DNA of 64,000 nucleotides. Origin: Psychrosphaera algicola (GTDB lineage Bacteria; Pseudomonadota; Gammaproteobacteria; Enterobacterales; Alteromonadaceae). The notes beneath the pieces were generated by a model. The model made no database searches. It was not told where the DNA came from and saw only the letters and a program-made list of their open reading frames with translations. The stretch spans positions 4,030,001 through 4,094,000 of the forward strand of contig NZ_JAQOMS010000002.1 of assembly GCF_028401425.1 (NCBI RefSeq), written 5' to 3'. Within the stretch, counting starts at the first letter, position 1. Each line of letters begins with the position of its first letter. Position numbers and translations under genes: made by a program. Positions 33,125-43,535 of this stretch are shown here, in pieces.

Positions 33125-34425
33125 TTAAAGTAGTCCCAGCATTCTTGGTAGCGTTTCACTTATAGCAGGGACGTAAGTCACCAACATAAGGACGATAAAC
33201 ATCACAAAATAAAGCGGTATCATCGGCTTTATAATTTTATGAATTGATGTTTTTGCTACAGCACAAGATACAAAAAGGACGCTGCCGACGGGTGGTGAGA
33301 CCAACCCAATTGACAAGTTTAATACCATCATAATACCAAATTGTATAGGGCCCATGCCAAGTTCTGCTGCCACCGGTAGAAATATCGGGGTAAATATTAA
33401 CACGGCAGGGGTCATATCAATGAACGCACCAACTAAAATCAAGATCAAATTAATCATTAATAATATAACGATTGGGTTATCACTAAACTGCAGAAAGAAG
33501 TCGCTTATACCCTGTGGTATGTGGGCATATGACAATAACCACGACATCGCAGATGAGGCACCAATAATTAGCATAACTATTGCTGTTGTTTCACAGGCTT
33601 TTAGAAATAAAGCCGGTAACGATTGGGTGGAAATTTCTTTGTAAATAAATACCGATAACCCAAGGGCATATAATACGGCAACAGCACCAGCTTCAGTGGC
33701 TGTAAAAACACCAGCAATGATGCCGCCGATTACGATAAATACTAATAATAAGCTCGGCAACGCGGCAAACACTTTTTGCGCAACAACGTTTAAAGGTAAT
33801 CGCGCTGACACCGGGTATTTTTTCTTGATGGCATACAACATACATACCGTCATAAGTGCCAAACCAACAAGTATGCCTATGGTACGTAGCCGGCCACAAA
33901 TAACGCTGCAATCGACACACCACCACTTGCGATGGCATAGATGATAAGAATGTTACTTGGTGGAATTAGCATTCCCGTAGTGGCTGCTGAAGCGGTAACG
34001 GCTGCGGCAAAGTTTTCGTCGTATCCGTGTTTTTTCATTTCAGGGACCATAAAGCTACCAATTGCAGATGTTGCTGCAACAGCTGAACCAGAAATTGCCC
34101 CAAACATCATGCATGACATAACGTTTACTAAAGCGAGACCACCGGGTAATGCCCCAATCAACGCCATTGCACATTCAATCAATCTTTTTGCAATACCGCC
34201 CTAGCCCATGATTAAGCCTGATAAGATGAAAAATGGGATGGCCAATAATGCAAAACTATCAATACCGCCAGCCATTTGTTGGGCGATGGTTGTCGTCGCT
34301 GGTGTAAAGTCGATGTGCATTAAAAGCGACACCAAAGTGGCTAAACCAATACAGATCGAAATAGGCACATTAAAAAACAACATGGTAAAAAATACGAGCA
34401 GTAAAATTAGGGCTGTAATGTCCAT
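33125..34425 (-). CDS. dctM: TRAP transporter large membrane subunit (DctM family; in-frame TAG and one frameshift)
   Basis: Twelve-helix channel subunit of a Na+-driven TRAP importer, about 432 residues. Visible: LLVFFTMLFFNVPISICIGL at the start, SGSAVAATSAIGS, LVGAFIDMTPAVLIFTPIFLP and SIGLVSPPVGSVLFV. A TAG at 34201-34203 is in frame within LIMG-x-GGIAKRLIE, where a single residue is expected; the frame also shifts near 33880. A DctQ/DctM overlap of one base (TAATG) shows coupling. Substrate, probably galacturonate or unsaturated uronate, is inferred from the locus. Confidence 0.88.
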
Positions 34426-34907
34426 TATTTACTCTCCTTATCATTAATGATTGAGTGAAGATTGGTGACGGCATATAGCGTGATGAGTACACCAGATAAA
34501 GGAATGACGGAATAAACCCAGCCCATTTGCAACCCTAAGGCCGCTGACGTTTGTTTGAGTTCTAACGTTAATGCAACCAAGTTGACACCACCGTAGATCA
34601 TGACACAGGTGGCAAAAATAATGACCAGCACTTCGATCAATAGCCGGGCGTAGGTTTTAATATGTGTTGGCAATTTTTCAACAAACAAGTCGAGTCCAAG
34701 ATGCGCTTTGGTTTTGTAAGCGTAAGCTGCGCCGAGTATGCCAATCCAAATCAGCAGGTAACGGGAGAGCTCTTCTGTAAAAGAACTCGGAGATTGCAGA
34801 ATAAAACGAGAGAACACTTGCCAGCTAACAGTGACAACAATAGCCAGCATCATTAACATTAGCAGGCGTTCAAGTGCATAGTTGATTTTTGAGATTAGAG
34901 AATTCAT
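34425..34907 (-). CDS. dctQ: TRAP transporter small membrane subunit (DctQ family)
   Basis: Four-helix subunit that joins the large channel, 160 residues. I start at the internal ATG (MNSLISKINYALERLL), because the upstream extension overlaps the dctP coding end and is very basic. The helices are clear: LMLMMLAIVVTVSWQVFSRF with the typical Trp-Gln, YLLIWIGILGAAYAYKTKAHLGLDLF, LLIEVLVIIFATCVMIY and VIPLSGVLITLYAV. Intact and embedded between dctP and dctM. Confidence 0.92.
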   Translation of the reverse strand: MNSLISKINYALERLLMLMMLAIVVTVSWQVFSRFILQSPSSFTEELSRYLLIWIGILGAAYAYKTKAHLGLDLFVEKLPTHIKTYARLLIEVLVIIFATCVMIYGGVNLVALTLELKQTSAALGLQMGWVYSVIPLSGVLITLYAVTNLHSIINDKESK

Positions 34908-34917
34908 CAGCGGCGCC

Positions 34918-35882
34918 TTACATCTTTTTAATTTTTTTGATTTGTTCGGCAACTGGGCTGTTGTCAAACGTGGCGTGAAACGGGGCAACTTTTTGTTGGA
35001 ATGCCACTTTATCTGGATAAACCACTTCCACTCCTGCTTTTATTACCGCGGCTAATGCGTCATCTGACGCTTTTTGCCATAACGATTTTTGATACTCAAT
35101 AGAGTCGCGCATCGCTTGTGATAACCAGCCTTGTTGCTCCATCGATAAGGAATGCCAAACTGGCAGGCTGGCTAAAATAATGTCAGGCACAAAAGTATGT
35201 TCATCTAAGCTGTAATATTTTGCTATCTCATAGTGGCGCGACAAGTAATAACTCGGTGGGTTGTTTTCAGCACCGTCAACTACGCCTTGTTGCAGTGCCG
35301 CATATAATTCACCCTATAAGCAATTGGCGCCGCGGCGCCACCTAACGCTTTGACCATAGCCATAGCGGTTGGGCTATTTAAAACCCGAATTTTTTTACCG
35401 AGGAGGTCGTCAGGTTTACGAATTGGTGCGTCCGAGGTATAAAAACTGCGACTTCCAGCATCGTAATACCCCATTCCTTTAAGTCTAGCTATGGCGGTTT
35501 TATCTAATAAAGATTGGCCAATTTCGCCATCTAAAACGCGCCAAAAATGCTCTCGATCGCGAATTAAATAAGGGATACTGAATAGCTTCATTTCAGGTAC
35601 GAAGCCTTCAAGCGGACTGGCGGATACTTTTGTCATAGACAAACTGCCAATTTGCAGCAACTCGATCATTTCTCGTTCTGAGCCCAGTTGACCACCGGGA
35701 TAAATAACCAGCTCCATTTGACCATCAGAGTAATGCTGTAAGCGCTCCCCCATATATTCCATAGCAAGGTGCACAACATGACGTGTGTCCAATGTGTGGC
35801 CTAATGTTAGACGAGTCTTACCCTGTTTTTCACCGCAACTTGCTAAAGTGAACATCGCGATGATTATTATTAGAATTCGCAT
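34918..35882 (-). CDS. dctP: TRAP transporter solute-binding protein (DctP family), lipoprotein form (one frameshift)
   Basis: Captures the substrate for the DctQM channel, about 320 residues. The N-terminus MRILIIIIAMFTLASCGEK has a lipobox (LASC), so it should be anchored rather than free in the periplasm, which is less usual for this family. Core motifs: LTLGHTLDTRHVVHLAMEYM, IYPGGQLGSEREMIE, GYYDAGSRSFYTS and KKIRVLNSPTAMAMVKALGG. The frame breaks near 35260, and continues with GAENNPPSYYLSRHYEIAKYY. First of the three TRAP genes, 13 bases after kduI. Confidence 0.88.
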
Positions 35883-35895
35883 GTTTTTACCTTGG

Positions 35896-36741
35896 TTATC
35901 TTAATGTGTCTGGGGCATGGAAATCCATGTCACTGTAATCGAGGTTTTCACCTGCCATACCCCAAATAAAACTGTAATTTTGAGTGCCGCAGCCTGAATG
36001 AATAGACCAAGGTGGAGAAATCACCGCCTGTTCGTTATGAACCCAGATGTGCCTTGTTTCGGTTGGCTCACCCATGAAGTGACAAATAGCCTGTTCTGGT
36101 TGTACTTCAAAATAGAAATACACTTCATTGCGTCTGTCATGTTGGTGCGCTGGCATCGTATTCCATACACTGCCTTCTTTTAAGCAGGTTATGCCCATTT
36201 GTAGCTGACAAGTTTCAACTACAGAGTTGATCATAGATTGATTAATGTCGCGCTCATTACTGGTTTTTAAACTGCCCATTTGGAGTTGTTTTCCACCACC
36301 AAATTCGACCTTTTTATTAGAGTAAGAATGATGGGCTGGTGCGGAGTTTAAATAAAATCGAGCAGGATTCGCGGCATCCGAACTTTGAAACGTAACGTGC
36401 CTATTACCACTGCCCAAATAAAGTGAGTCTTTGTAATTTAATTCAAAGGCTTCGCCATCGGCGGTTACCGTCCCTTTGCCGCCAACATTAATAATGCCCA
36501 GTTCGCGACGGGACAAGAAAAACTCCGCCTTCAGCGCATCTAATGTTGCTAACGTTAGTGTCTCGTTAACAGGCACTGCTCCACCCACCATAAAGCGTTC
36601 ATAGTGAGTATAAATCCAATTGACGGTGTCGTTTTGCATTAAATTTGCGGCCAAAAAGGCATCACGTAATTGCGCGGTATCAAAACCTTTTACTTCATTT
36701 GGACCAATGGCATAACGGTTTTCAAATTTTGTTTGTGTCAT
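35896..36741 (-). CDS. kduI: 5-keto-4-deoxyuronate isomerase KduI
   Basis: Cupin isomerase that turns 5-keto-4-deoxyuronate (from GH105/lyase products) into 2,5-diketo-3-deoxygluconate. 281 residues, the family length. The zinc site MPAHQHDRRNEVYFYFE is clear, as are ERFMVGGAVP and WSIHSGCGT. I start at MTQTKFENRYAIGP, downstream of the longest open frame, as this matches the family start. Intact. Second gene after kduD. Confidence 0.96.
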   Translation of the reverse strand: MTQTKFENRYAIGPNEVKGFDTAQLRDAFLAANLMQNDTVNWIYTHYERFMVGGAVPVNETLTLATLDALKAEFFLSRRELGIINVGGKGTVTADGEAFELNYKDSLYLGSGNRHVTFQSSDAANPARFYLNSAPAHHSYSNKKVEFGGGKQLQMGSLKTSNERDINQSMINSVVETCQLQMGITCLKEGSVWNTMPAHQHDRRNEVYFYFEVQPEQAICHFMGEPTETRHIWVHNEQAVISPPWSIHSGCGTQNYSFIWGMAGENLDYSDMDFHAPDTLR

Positions 36742-36787
36742 GTCTAAACCTTTTCTGTTGCGTATTCGTATGTATAACGATGTTGAT

Positions 36788-37557
36788 TTAGCGGGCCAAC
36801 CAACCACCATCTACTGCGAGAATATGACCATTTACATAGTTACTGGCATCAGAGGATAAAAAGACCGCAGCCCCCACTAAATCTTCAGGGTTGCCCCAGC
36901 GGCCTGCAGGGATCCGATTCTCAATTTCTTTGTTACGTACCGGATCGTCCTGTATCGCTTGTGTATTGTCAGTTCTAAAATAACCCGGCGCTATTGCGTT
37001 GACCTGAATGTTGTTAATCCCCCACTCATTGGCTAACGCTTTTGTTAGCCCTGCAACCGCGTGTTTGCTGGCAGTGTAAGCAGGGACGGTAATACCACCT
37101 GAGTAAGATAACATTGACGCAATATTCACTATTTTACCAATCCCTTTTTCATCATAGCTGGGGCAAGTTCCTGGGCTAATAGAAAACTCGCATCTAAGTT
37201 GACGGCCATCACTTTATGCCATTCTGACAATGGATAATCGACAGCAGGGCTACGAAATATCGTGCCACCAACGTTAACTAAAATGTCGACGTTAGTCGCG
37301 TGTTCTAATGCCTGTTTTGCTAAACCTTTTACCGATTGGCTATCTGATAAATCGGCACTAATTTCATATGCTTGTTGGCCAGTTTGAATGATCTGGTTAA
37401 CTGTTTCGGCACAACCACCTTGGCGACTGCTACTGCAAATAACGTTTGCACCATGCTGTGCAAGTCCTATTGCAATTTGCTGACCCAGTCCACGGCTTGC
37501 ACCTGTGACGAGGGCGGTTTTACCTGCTAAGCTAAAAACGAATTGACCATCTGACAC
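36788..37557 (-). CDS. kduD: 2-keto-3-deoxygluconate dehydrogenase KduD, short-chain dehydrogenase (one frameshift)
   Basis: NAD-dependent reductase of 2,5-diketo-3-deoxygluconate to KDG. The Rossmann loop ALVTGASRGLGQQI, the NVGGTIF segment and the catalytic SMLSYSGG...YTASKHAVAGL (Ser, Tyr, Lys) are present; it ends DGGWLAR. About 255 residues. The frame breaks near 37130 between MMKKG and VNIASM. It heads the long minus-strand unit (kduD, kduI, dctPQM, lacI-type, CE12, GH43) with operators 77-122 bases upstream. Confidence 0.9.
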
Positions 37558-37633
37558 CTACATATTGTTCGTTAATAAAGGAGCAAGGTTTATAATGAGA
37601 CATTGCTCTTAAAATTGATGAATTAGTATTCTT

Positions 37634-37647
37634 TGCTACCGGTGGCA
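37634..37647. promoter_or_regulatory. LacI-family operator (site 4, one mismatch)
   Basis: TGCTACCGGTGGCA, one base from the perfect palindrome, nearer the kduD start. Its centre is 32 bases from that of site 5, about three helical turns. Confidence 0.82.
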
Positions 37648-37665
37648 AAATGTCAATTAAAAAGT

Positions 37666-37679
37666 TGCCACCGGTGGCA
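37666..37679. promoter_or_regulatory. LacI-family operator (site 5)
   Basis: Perfect TGCCACCGGTGGCA, 45 bases before the uxaB start, in the divergent kduD/uxaB region. Confidence 0.88.
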
Positions 37680-37724
37680 AAATATCGTAATGTTAGAAAA
37701 AATACGTAACAAATCGGACAAATA

Positions 37725-39181
37725 ATGAAACAGTTAAATCGACAAAACCACGCTTCTAAGCGCTATCCAACCAAAATTATGCAGTTTGGCGAAGGCAATT
37801 TTTTAAGGGCTTTTATCGACTGGCAAATTAACCACTTAAACAAAGAAAGTGGGCTAAACGCTGGGATCAGCATTATTCGTCCAATCGATTACGATGCTTT
37901 GCCTCTTCTTAACACTCAAGATGGACTTTACACCACGCTTGTTCGCGGCATTGATGAGTCGGGTGAAGCCACCGAACAAGTTGATATTATTGAATGCGTA
38001 AATGAAGAAATTCCGGTTTATAAAGAATTCGATAAATATATGGCGCTGGCGGAATGTGAAACGTTAAACGTTATTTTTTCAAATACAACTGAAGCTGGTA
38101 TCGAATTTATTGATACAGACAAGCTTGGCGATGCACCAGCAAAAGCATTCCCTGGAAAATTAACACAGTGGTTGTACAAACGATTTAATCACTTTAACGG
38201 TTCAGCCGATGCTGGCTTGATGATCATCCCATGTGAATTAATTGACTATAATGGTGAAAAACTAAAAGAAATTGTAATGCAATATTGTCAGTTATGGCAG
38301 TTAGACGAGCAGTTTATCGCCTGGATTAACGATTCTAACCATTTTTGCTCCACGTTGGTTGACCGAATTGTTACTGGCTTTCCACGCTCTGAACACGACG
38401 CACTACAGACAAAACTTGGTTATCTAGACAACTTTATGGTGACGTCTGAGTACTTTCACTTTTTCGTGATCCAAGGTCCAAAAGAGTTAGAAGATGTTTT
38501 GTGTTTAAAAACACCAGTCTGAACATCAAAGTGGTCGACGATATTTACCCGTACAAACAACGTAAAGTTGCTATTTTAAACGGGGCGCATACGGCACTAG
38601 TGCCACTTGCCTATATGGCAGGAATTGAAGCCGTTGGCGAAGCAATGGATGATAAGTTGTTTACCCAATATGTCGAAAAATTGATGTTTGACGAAATCAT
38701 ACCGACACTGAATTTACCTAAAGATGAATTGGTACAATTTGCTAACGACGTGATTAAACGTTTCCGCAATCCGTATATCCATCATTTGTTGCTGTCGATC
38801 TCTCTTAACAGTATGACCAAATTCCATACCCGAATTTTGCCGCAGTTACTGACATTTGTAGAAAAACATCAACAAGTACCGACTTTGATGGCTCAGGCGA
38901 TTGCCGCACAGATATTAATGTATCGCGGGACGCGTGACGGTCAAGCAATTGAATTAAGCGACTCACCACAGTGGATGGCGTTATTTGCTGATGTTTGGCA
39001 ACAACACTCCGAAGGGACGATGACAACGCAACAGGTGGTAGAAAGTGTCCTAGGTGCAAGTTGGCACTGGGAGCAAAACCTAAACGACGTGGAAGGGTTA
39101 ACACTCGCTGTCACGTCAAGTTTAGCAGCATTTTTAAACAGCGGAGTCCGTGTAGAGCTAATGCGTACTCTGCAGGCGTAA
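37725..39181 (+). CDS. uxaB: Tagaturonate reductase (altronate oxidoreductase) UxaB (one frameshift)
   Basis: NADH-dependent reduction of D-tagaturonate to D-altronate, second step of galacturonate breakdown. About 485 residues. Visible: IMQFGEGNFLRAFIDWQ near the N-terminus, TTLVRGIDE, FSNTTEAGI, and in the second part VVDDIYPYKQRKVAILNGAHTALV, the polyol-dehydrogenase signature. The frame breaks near 38505-38520. It heads the plus-strand unit uxaB-uxaA-kdgK-CE8-eda-fba-fbp, with operators 4 and 5 just upstream. Confidence 0.93.
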
Positions 39182-39225
39182 GCCGGTTTTTAAACGTTTT
39201 AACACGTGATTTGGAAGTAGAACAA

Positions 39226-40717
39226 ATGAAACATATTATCCGTTTGCACGCGACTGACACAGTCGCAATAGCGTTGGCCCCGTTGGTTAAGGGCCAAACG
39301 TATCATGATGGCGAGACATCAGTAACGCCAATTAGCGATATTGAAAAAGGCCACAAAGTTGCACTTATCGATATCGCCGTTGATGAAGCCGTTATTAAAT
39401 ATGGCGCACCAATAGGTCATGCAATATCACCAATAGCGGCAGGTCAGTGGGTTCACACGGATAATGTGAAAACAAATTTAAAAGATGAATTGGAATATCG
39501 ATACCAGCCTGAAAACATCACCTCAAACTTTGCTGCTGACGACTCGCCAGAAGTGCAAATTTATCGTCGTGCCAATGGCGATGTCGCCATAAGAAATGAG
39601 CTATGGCTTATCCCTACCGTCGGCTGTGTTAATGGCATGACCGCCCAAATGGTGAAAGAATTTACCCGTCGGCACAAAGATTTGGCAATCGACGGGGTGT
39701 TTGCATTTCCACATCAATTTGGTTGTTCGCAACTCGGTGATGACTTAGAAACAACTCGGGTATTGCTGCAAAATATGGCAAAACACCCCAATTGCGGTGG
39801 CGCATTAGTCGTAGGCCTTGGCTGTGAAAACAATCAGGTTGTGGTTTTCGAAGATGGACTTGGTGATTATGACAAAGACCGGGTGAAATTTTTGGTTACC
39901 CAAATGGTGGAAGACGAAGTGGAAGCTGGCGTCGCAATGATGGAACAGATTTATCTTAAAATGCAGCACGATAAACGTGAAAAAGGACGTTTATCAGAAG
40001 TTAAATTTGGACTCGAATGTGGCGGCAGTGATGGGCTATCGGGCATCACAGCAAATCCATTGTTAGGTCAGTTTTCGGACTTTTTAATTACCCGCGGCGG
40101 CACAACCGTATTAACCGAAGTACCAGAAATGTTTGGTGCAGAAACCATTTTAATGTCGCGCTGCAAAGACGAAGAAACCTTCAATGACTTAGTTGGAATG
40201 GTGAATGGCTTTAAACGGTATTACAAAGATCACAATCAACCTATTTATGAAAACCCGTCACCGGGCAATAAAAATGGCGGTATAACCACGTTAGAAGATA
40301 AGTCTTTGGGTTGTACTCAAAAAGCGGGCTTAAGTCCGGTTCAAGCCGTTTTAAAATATGGCGAGATCATGACTCAACCAGGTTTAAACCTACTTGATGC
40401 CTATGAGCAATGATGCTATCGCAACGAGTGCTTTAGCAGCGAGTGGTTGTCATATGGTGTTGTTTACCACAGGTCGCGGCACACCTTATGGTGGTTGGGT
40501 TCCTACCTTAAAAATTGCAACAAACAGTGAAATGGCAACCAAAAAACGCCACTGGATTGACTTTGACGCCGGCCGCTTAGTTACCGATACCAGTATGGAA
40601 GATTTGTTAGCTGAATTTATCGACCTGTTAGTTAGAGCTTGTAATGGCGAGCAGGTGAAAAACGAACTTAATGAAATACGCGAAGTTGCTATTTGGAAGA
40701 AAGGAGTGACGCTGTAA
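39226..40717 (+). CDS. uxaA: Altronate dehydratase UxaA (one frameshift)
   Basis: Fe-dependent dehydration of D-altronate to 2-keto-3-deoxygluconate. About 497 residues. Start MKHIIRLHATDTVAIAL after GGAAGTAG. Family marks: VGCVNGMTAQMVKEF, HQFGCSQLGDD, LGCENNQ and FGLECGGSDGLSGITANP. The frame breaks near 40403, where one C appears lost, and continues SNDAIATSALAASGC to the end. Its TAA overlaps the kdgK ATG (TAATG). Confidence 0.95.
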
Positions 40718-41646
40718 TGAGCGAGTTTAAACTTGCCATTGTCGGTGAATGTATGGCTGAAATATCCGGCCGTGCATTAGGTACAATGCAACAAAGTTTT
40801 GGCGGCGATACGCTCAATACCGCGTTATACCTAAAGACAATTTTACCAAATACTGGCTTAGTGAGTTATGTCACAGCAATGGGCGAAGATGGGTTAAGCT
40901 AAGGCGATTATTGGCCGCTGGCAAGATGTTGGCATCGATACCACTTTGGTATTGATTGACCCAAAGCGTCAAGTTGGTTTGTACATGATTGAAAACGACA
41001 ACAGTGGCGAGCGTACATTCCAATATTGGCGTAACGACTCCGCTGCTCGGTATTTGATGCGACACAAAGACTTAACGGCCGTTTTCGAAAAGCTAAGTGA
41101 ATATGACACGCTATTTTTGTCTGGGATATCTTTAGCGATATTGCCAGACAAAGACAAATTTCAACTCATAGATGCTCTTAAAGCATTAAAACAACAAGGT
41201 GCCAAAATAATTTTTGACGGCAATTACCGACCAAAGCTCTGGGCCGATAAACAAACCGCTCAAATGTTTTATAACCTCGTTTACCCTATTGCTGATTTGG
41301 CTTTAATTACCTTCGACGATGAGCAATTGTTATGGGGTGATGCCAATATTGAAGTTTGTCGTGAACGCCTATTAACCCATCAAATTCCACATTTAGTGTT
41401 AAAAGACGGTGCTAATGGCTGTTATCACACGCATAAACGAGAAACCCTACATATCCCGACAACGCCAATTGAAAATGTGATTGACACCACCGCAGCTGGA
41501 GATTCGTTTAATGCGGGTTTTTGGCTGGTTGGTTAACTAATAAACCTGTTGGGCGATGTGGTGAATTAGGCAATAAAGTGGCTGGCCAAGTCATTCAACA
41601 AAAAGGCGCAATAGTGCCACTTAATTTAACCCAACTTGCGTTATAA
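40717..41646 (+). CDS. kdgK: 2-keto-3-deoxygluconate kinase KdgK (two frameshifts)
   Basis: PfkB-family kinase making KDPG from KDG; both pectin branches meet here. About 309 residues. Visible: LAIVGECMAEIS, SFGGDTLNTALYLK, IFDGNYRPKLW and the C-terminal DTTAAGDSFNAGF with the catalytic Asp. Breaks lie near 40900 and 41532. Translationally coupled to uxaA by TAATG. Downstream CE8 follows after 11 bases. Confidence 0.92.
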
Positions 41647-41657
41647 AGAGGTTGGTG

Positions 41658-42737
41658 ATGAATAAAGTTATAGTGACAGTCACGTATCTTTTGCTGTTTA
41701 GTATTGGCTTATTTTCCTCACTTGCAGCGTCAACGCCTTATGGTTCTGAGCCATTATCTGGTGACACTGAATTGTTGATAGTGGGTAAGAACCAAGCTTA
41801 TCAAAGTATTCAAAGCGCAATAGATGACAGTTCAAAAGCCCTTCAAACTGTGATCTTTATTGAAGATGGCATTTACAACGAACGGATTTTTATAACCCGA
41901 AATAAGATAGCTTTAGTTGGGCAGTCAGCAAAAAATACCATAATAAAAACCTCTGTTTTACGTTCAACGTGGCGCGAAACACACCCATCTGATTGGGGGG
42001 CGGCGACGGTCAATATAAACGCCTCTGACGTCACGTTAGTGAACTTATCGATTATTAATGAATATGGTTTAGTCACAGGTGATCATGAACATCAATTTGC
42101 GGTTCGAGGTTTTGAACTTAGCGACAGGATCATAACGCATAACTGCAATATTATCACCGGTGGAGCCGACACCTTGAGTCTGTGGAATAAACATGGTCAA
42201 TATTATCACTCCCACTGTTATTTTGAAGGTCATGTGGATTTTGTCTGTCCGCGCGGAACGGCGCTTATTGAAAATTCAACATTTTATAATCAAAAACAAG
42301 CCGCCACGATTTGGCATGACGGAGAACTAGACCCCAATTACAAGCTTGTTGTGAGCGACAGTAAGTTTGACGGCATCCCTGGCTTTTGGTTAGCTCGACA
42401 TCATTATGATGCCCAGTTTTATTTACTAAATTCGACGTTTTCAAAAAACATGGCAGACAAACCAATATTTAGAAAACGATATAACAACAAAAATAAAGAG
42501 CGTGCGAATCTCTATGGTCAACGTTACTTTTTTGAAAACAATACGTCTGACAATGACTATCCATGGCTAGAGTCAAACTTTAGAACCAGCGATGTATTAA
42601 CAGAAGAACATCCGACATTGGCGTCATGGGTTTTTAATAATAAATGGCAGCCAAAGCAAAGTTTAGAAAGCTTGTCTGATTATTTAAAGCAACATCTTAA
42701 ATCCCATGAGTTTGACAAGTTTAAGGTCAATCAATAA
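41658..42737 (+). CDS. CE8 pectinesterase, exported
   Basis: Removes methyl esters from pectin. Intact, 359 residues. A signal peptide (YLLLFSIGLFSSLAAS) is followed by the right-handed beta-helix of CE8: YQSIQSAIDDSS, IEDGIYNERIFI, NEYGLVTGDHEHQ, GADTLSLWNKHGQYYHSHCYFEGHVDFV with the two expected Asp residues, and TIWHDG. The usual QDTL has changed to ADTL, losing the conserved Gln, so its fold family is clear but its rate or specificity may differ. RBS AAGAGG at 41645-41650 fixes ATG 41658. An exported enzyme inside a cytoplasmic sugar-acid operon. Confidence 0.9.
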   Translation: MNKVIVTVTYLLLFSIGLFSSLAASTPYGSEPLSGDTELLIVGKNQAYQSIQSAIDDSSKALQTVIFIEDGIYNERIFITRNKIALVGQSAKNTIIKTSVLRSTWRETHPSDWGAATVNINASDVTLVNLSIINEYGLVTGDHEHQFAVRGFELSDRIITHNCNIITGGADTLSLWNKHGQYYHSHCYFEGHVDFVCPRGTALIENSTFYNQKQAATIWHDGELDPNYKLVVSDSKFDGIPGFWLARHHYDAQFYLLNSTFSKNMADKPIFRKRYNNKNKERANLYGQRYFFENNTSDNDYPWLESNFRTSDVLTEEHPTLASWVFNNKWQPKQSLESLSDYLKQHLKSHEFDKFKVNQ

Positions 42738-42861
42738 CTAGGAAGCATTTGTTGATAGTTCTTTAGCTCGATGATTCTTCAGCTCAATCGCTCTGGGCTT
42801 TTCGACTCATCAATGATTACCGACCTGCCTAGATTGGCAAGTCAAACAGTGAAAGCTGAAA

Positions 42862-42905
42862 CACAATCACACACACAAAACACACACAAAAAAACAGGTA
42901 CACAC
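42862..42905 (+). other. AC-rich leader before eda
   Basis: About 44 bases almost entirely A and C (ACACAATCACACACACAAAA, then more CA and A runs) directly precede the eda start. It would form an unstructured, ribosome-accessible leader. It is also a place where repeat-tract length could vary. Confidence 0.4.
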
Positions 42906-43522
42906 ATGAGATCATTTCGTTCATTAATGGCTGAGCAAGTGCTTTTGCCTATTATTCAAGCCGAAACAGTAGAACAAGGCGTCCAAGTAGCAAAAGCGAT
43001 GCGCGCAGGCGGCATCCATCTGGTCGAGGTTGTTCTTCGCACAGAAGCGTCACTGCAAGCAATGATTGCAATAAAAAAGCGTTTCCAGACATGATTGTCG
43101 GGGCGGGAACCGTTGTTTGCACTGACTCACTAAAAAGAGCAATTAATGCTGGAGCAGACTTTATTGTGACGCCGGCGATTACACCGAGTTTAGGTGCTCA
43201 ATTAGCTGAATGTGGTGTACCCGTGTTGCCCGGCGTGGCAAATGTAGCCGACATTCTCACTGCACGAGAGTTTGGCTTCAAAGAGCTTAAGTTGTTTCCC
43301 GCTTCGTTGGCCGGTGGCGCTAAATTTATCGCAGCGATGTCGGGATTGTTTTCAGACACTTATTTTTGCCCAACTGGTGGTGTTAACCAAGCTAACAAAG
43401 CTGACTACTTGTCGCTTGGCAATTGCTTTGCAGTGGGCGGAACTTGGGTTGCTGACACAAAGTGGGTTGTTGCAAATGAATGGCATAAAGTCACTCAAGC
43501 CTGCCAACAAGTTGGTGTCTAG
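42906..43522 (+). CDS. eda: 2-keto-3-deoxy-6-phosphogluconate aldolase Eda (one frameshift)
   Basis: Class I aldolase splitting KDPG to pyruvate and glyceraldehyde 3-phosphate. About 205 residues. I start at MRSFRSLMAEQVLLPIIQAE. Visible: LVEVVLRTEASL, VGAGTVVCTDSLKRAINAGADFIVTP (the Glu and Arg region) and LKLFPASLAGGAKFI with the Schiff-base Lys of KLFPA, then CPTGGVN. The frame breaks near 43090, where RFPDM has lost a C. A perfect AGGAGGTG follows the stop for fba. Confidence 0.93.
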
Positions 43523-43535
43523 AGGAGGTGATATT

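Noticed and set aside
33367..33380. TGCCACCGGTAGAA as a seventh operator
   Set aside because: It lies inside dctM coding sequence and has mismatches in one arm, so codon usage explains it.
24232..34203. TAG read as a sense codon (genetic code change or recoding)
   Set aside because: TAG also ends intact genes here, including rimI and eda, and only two in-frame cases are seen. There is no stem-loop or other recoding mark at either site.
42150..42170. ATCACCGGTGGAGC as an operator inside the CE8 gene
   Set aside because: Only the central eight bases match, and it encodes the conserved ITGG segment of CE8.
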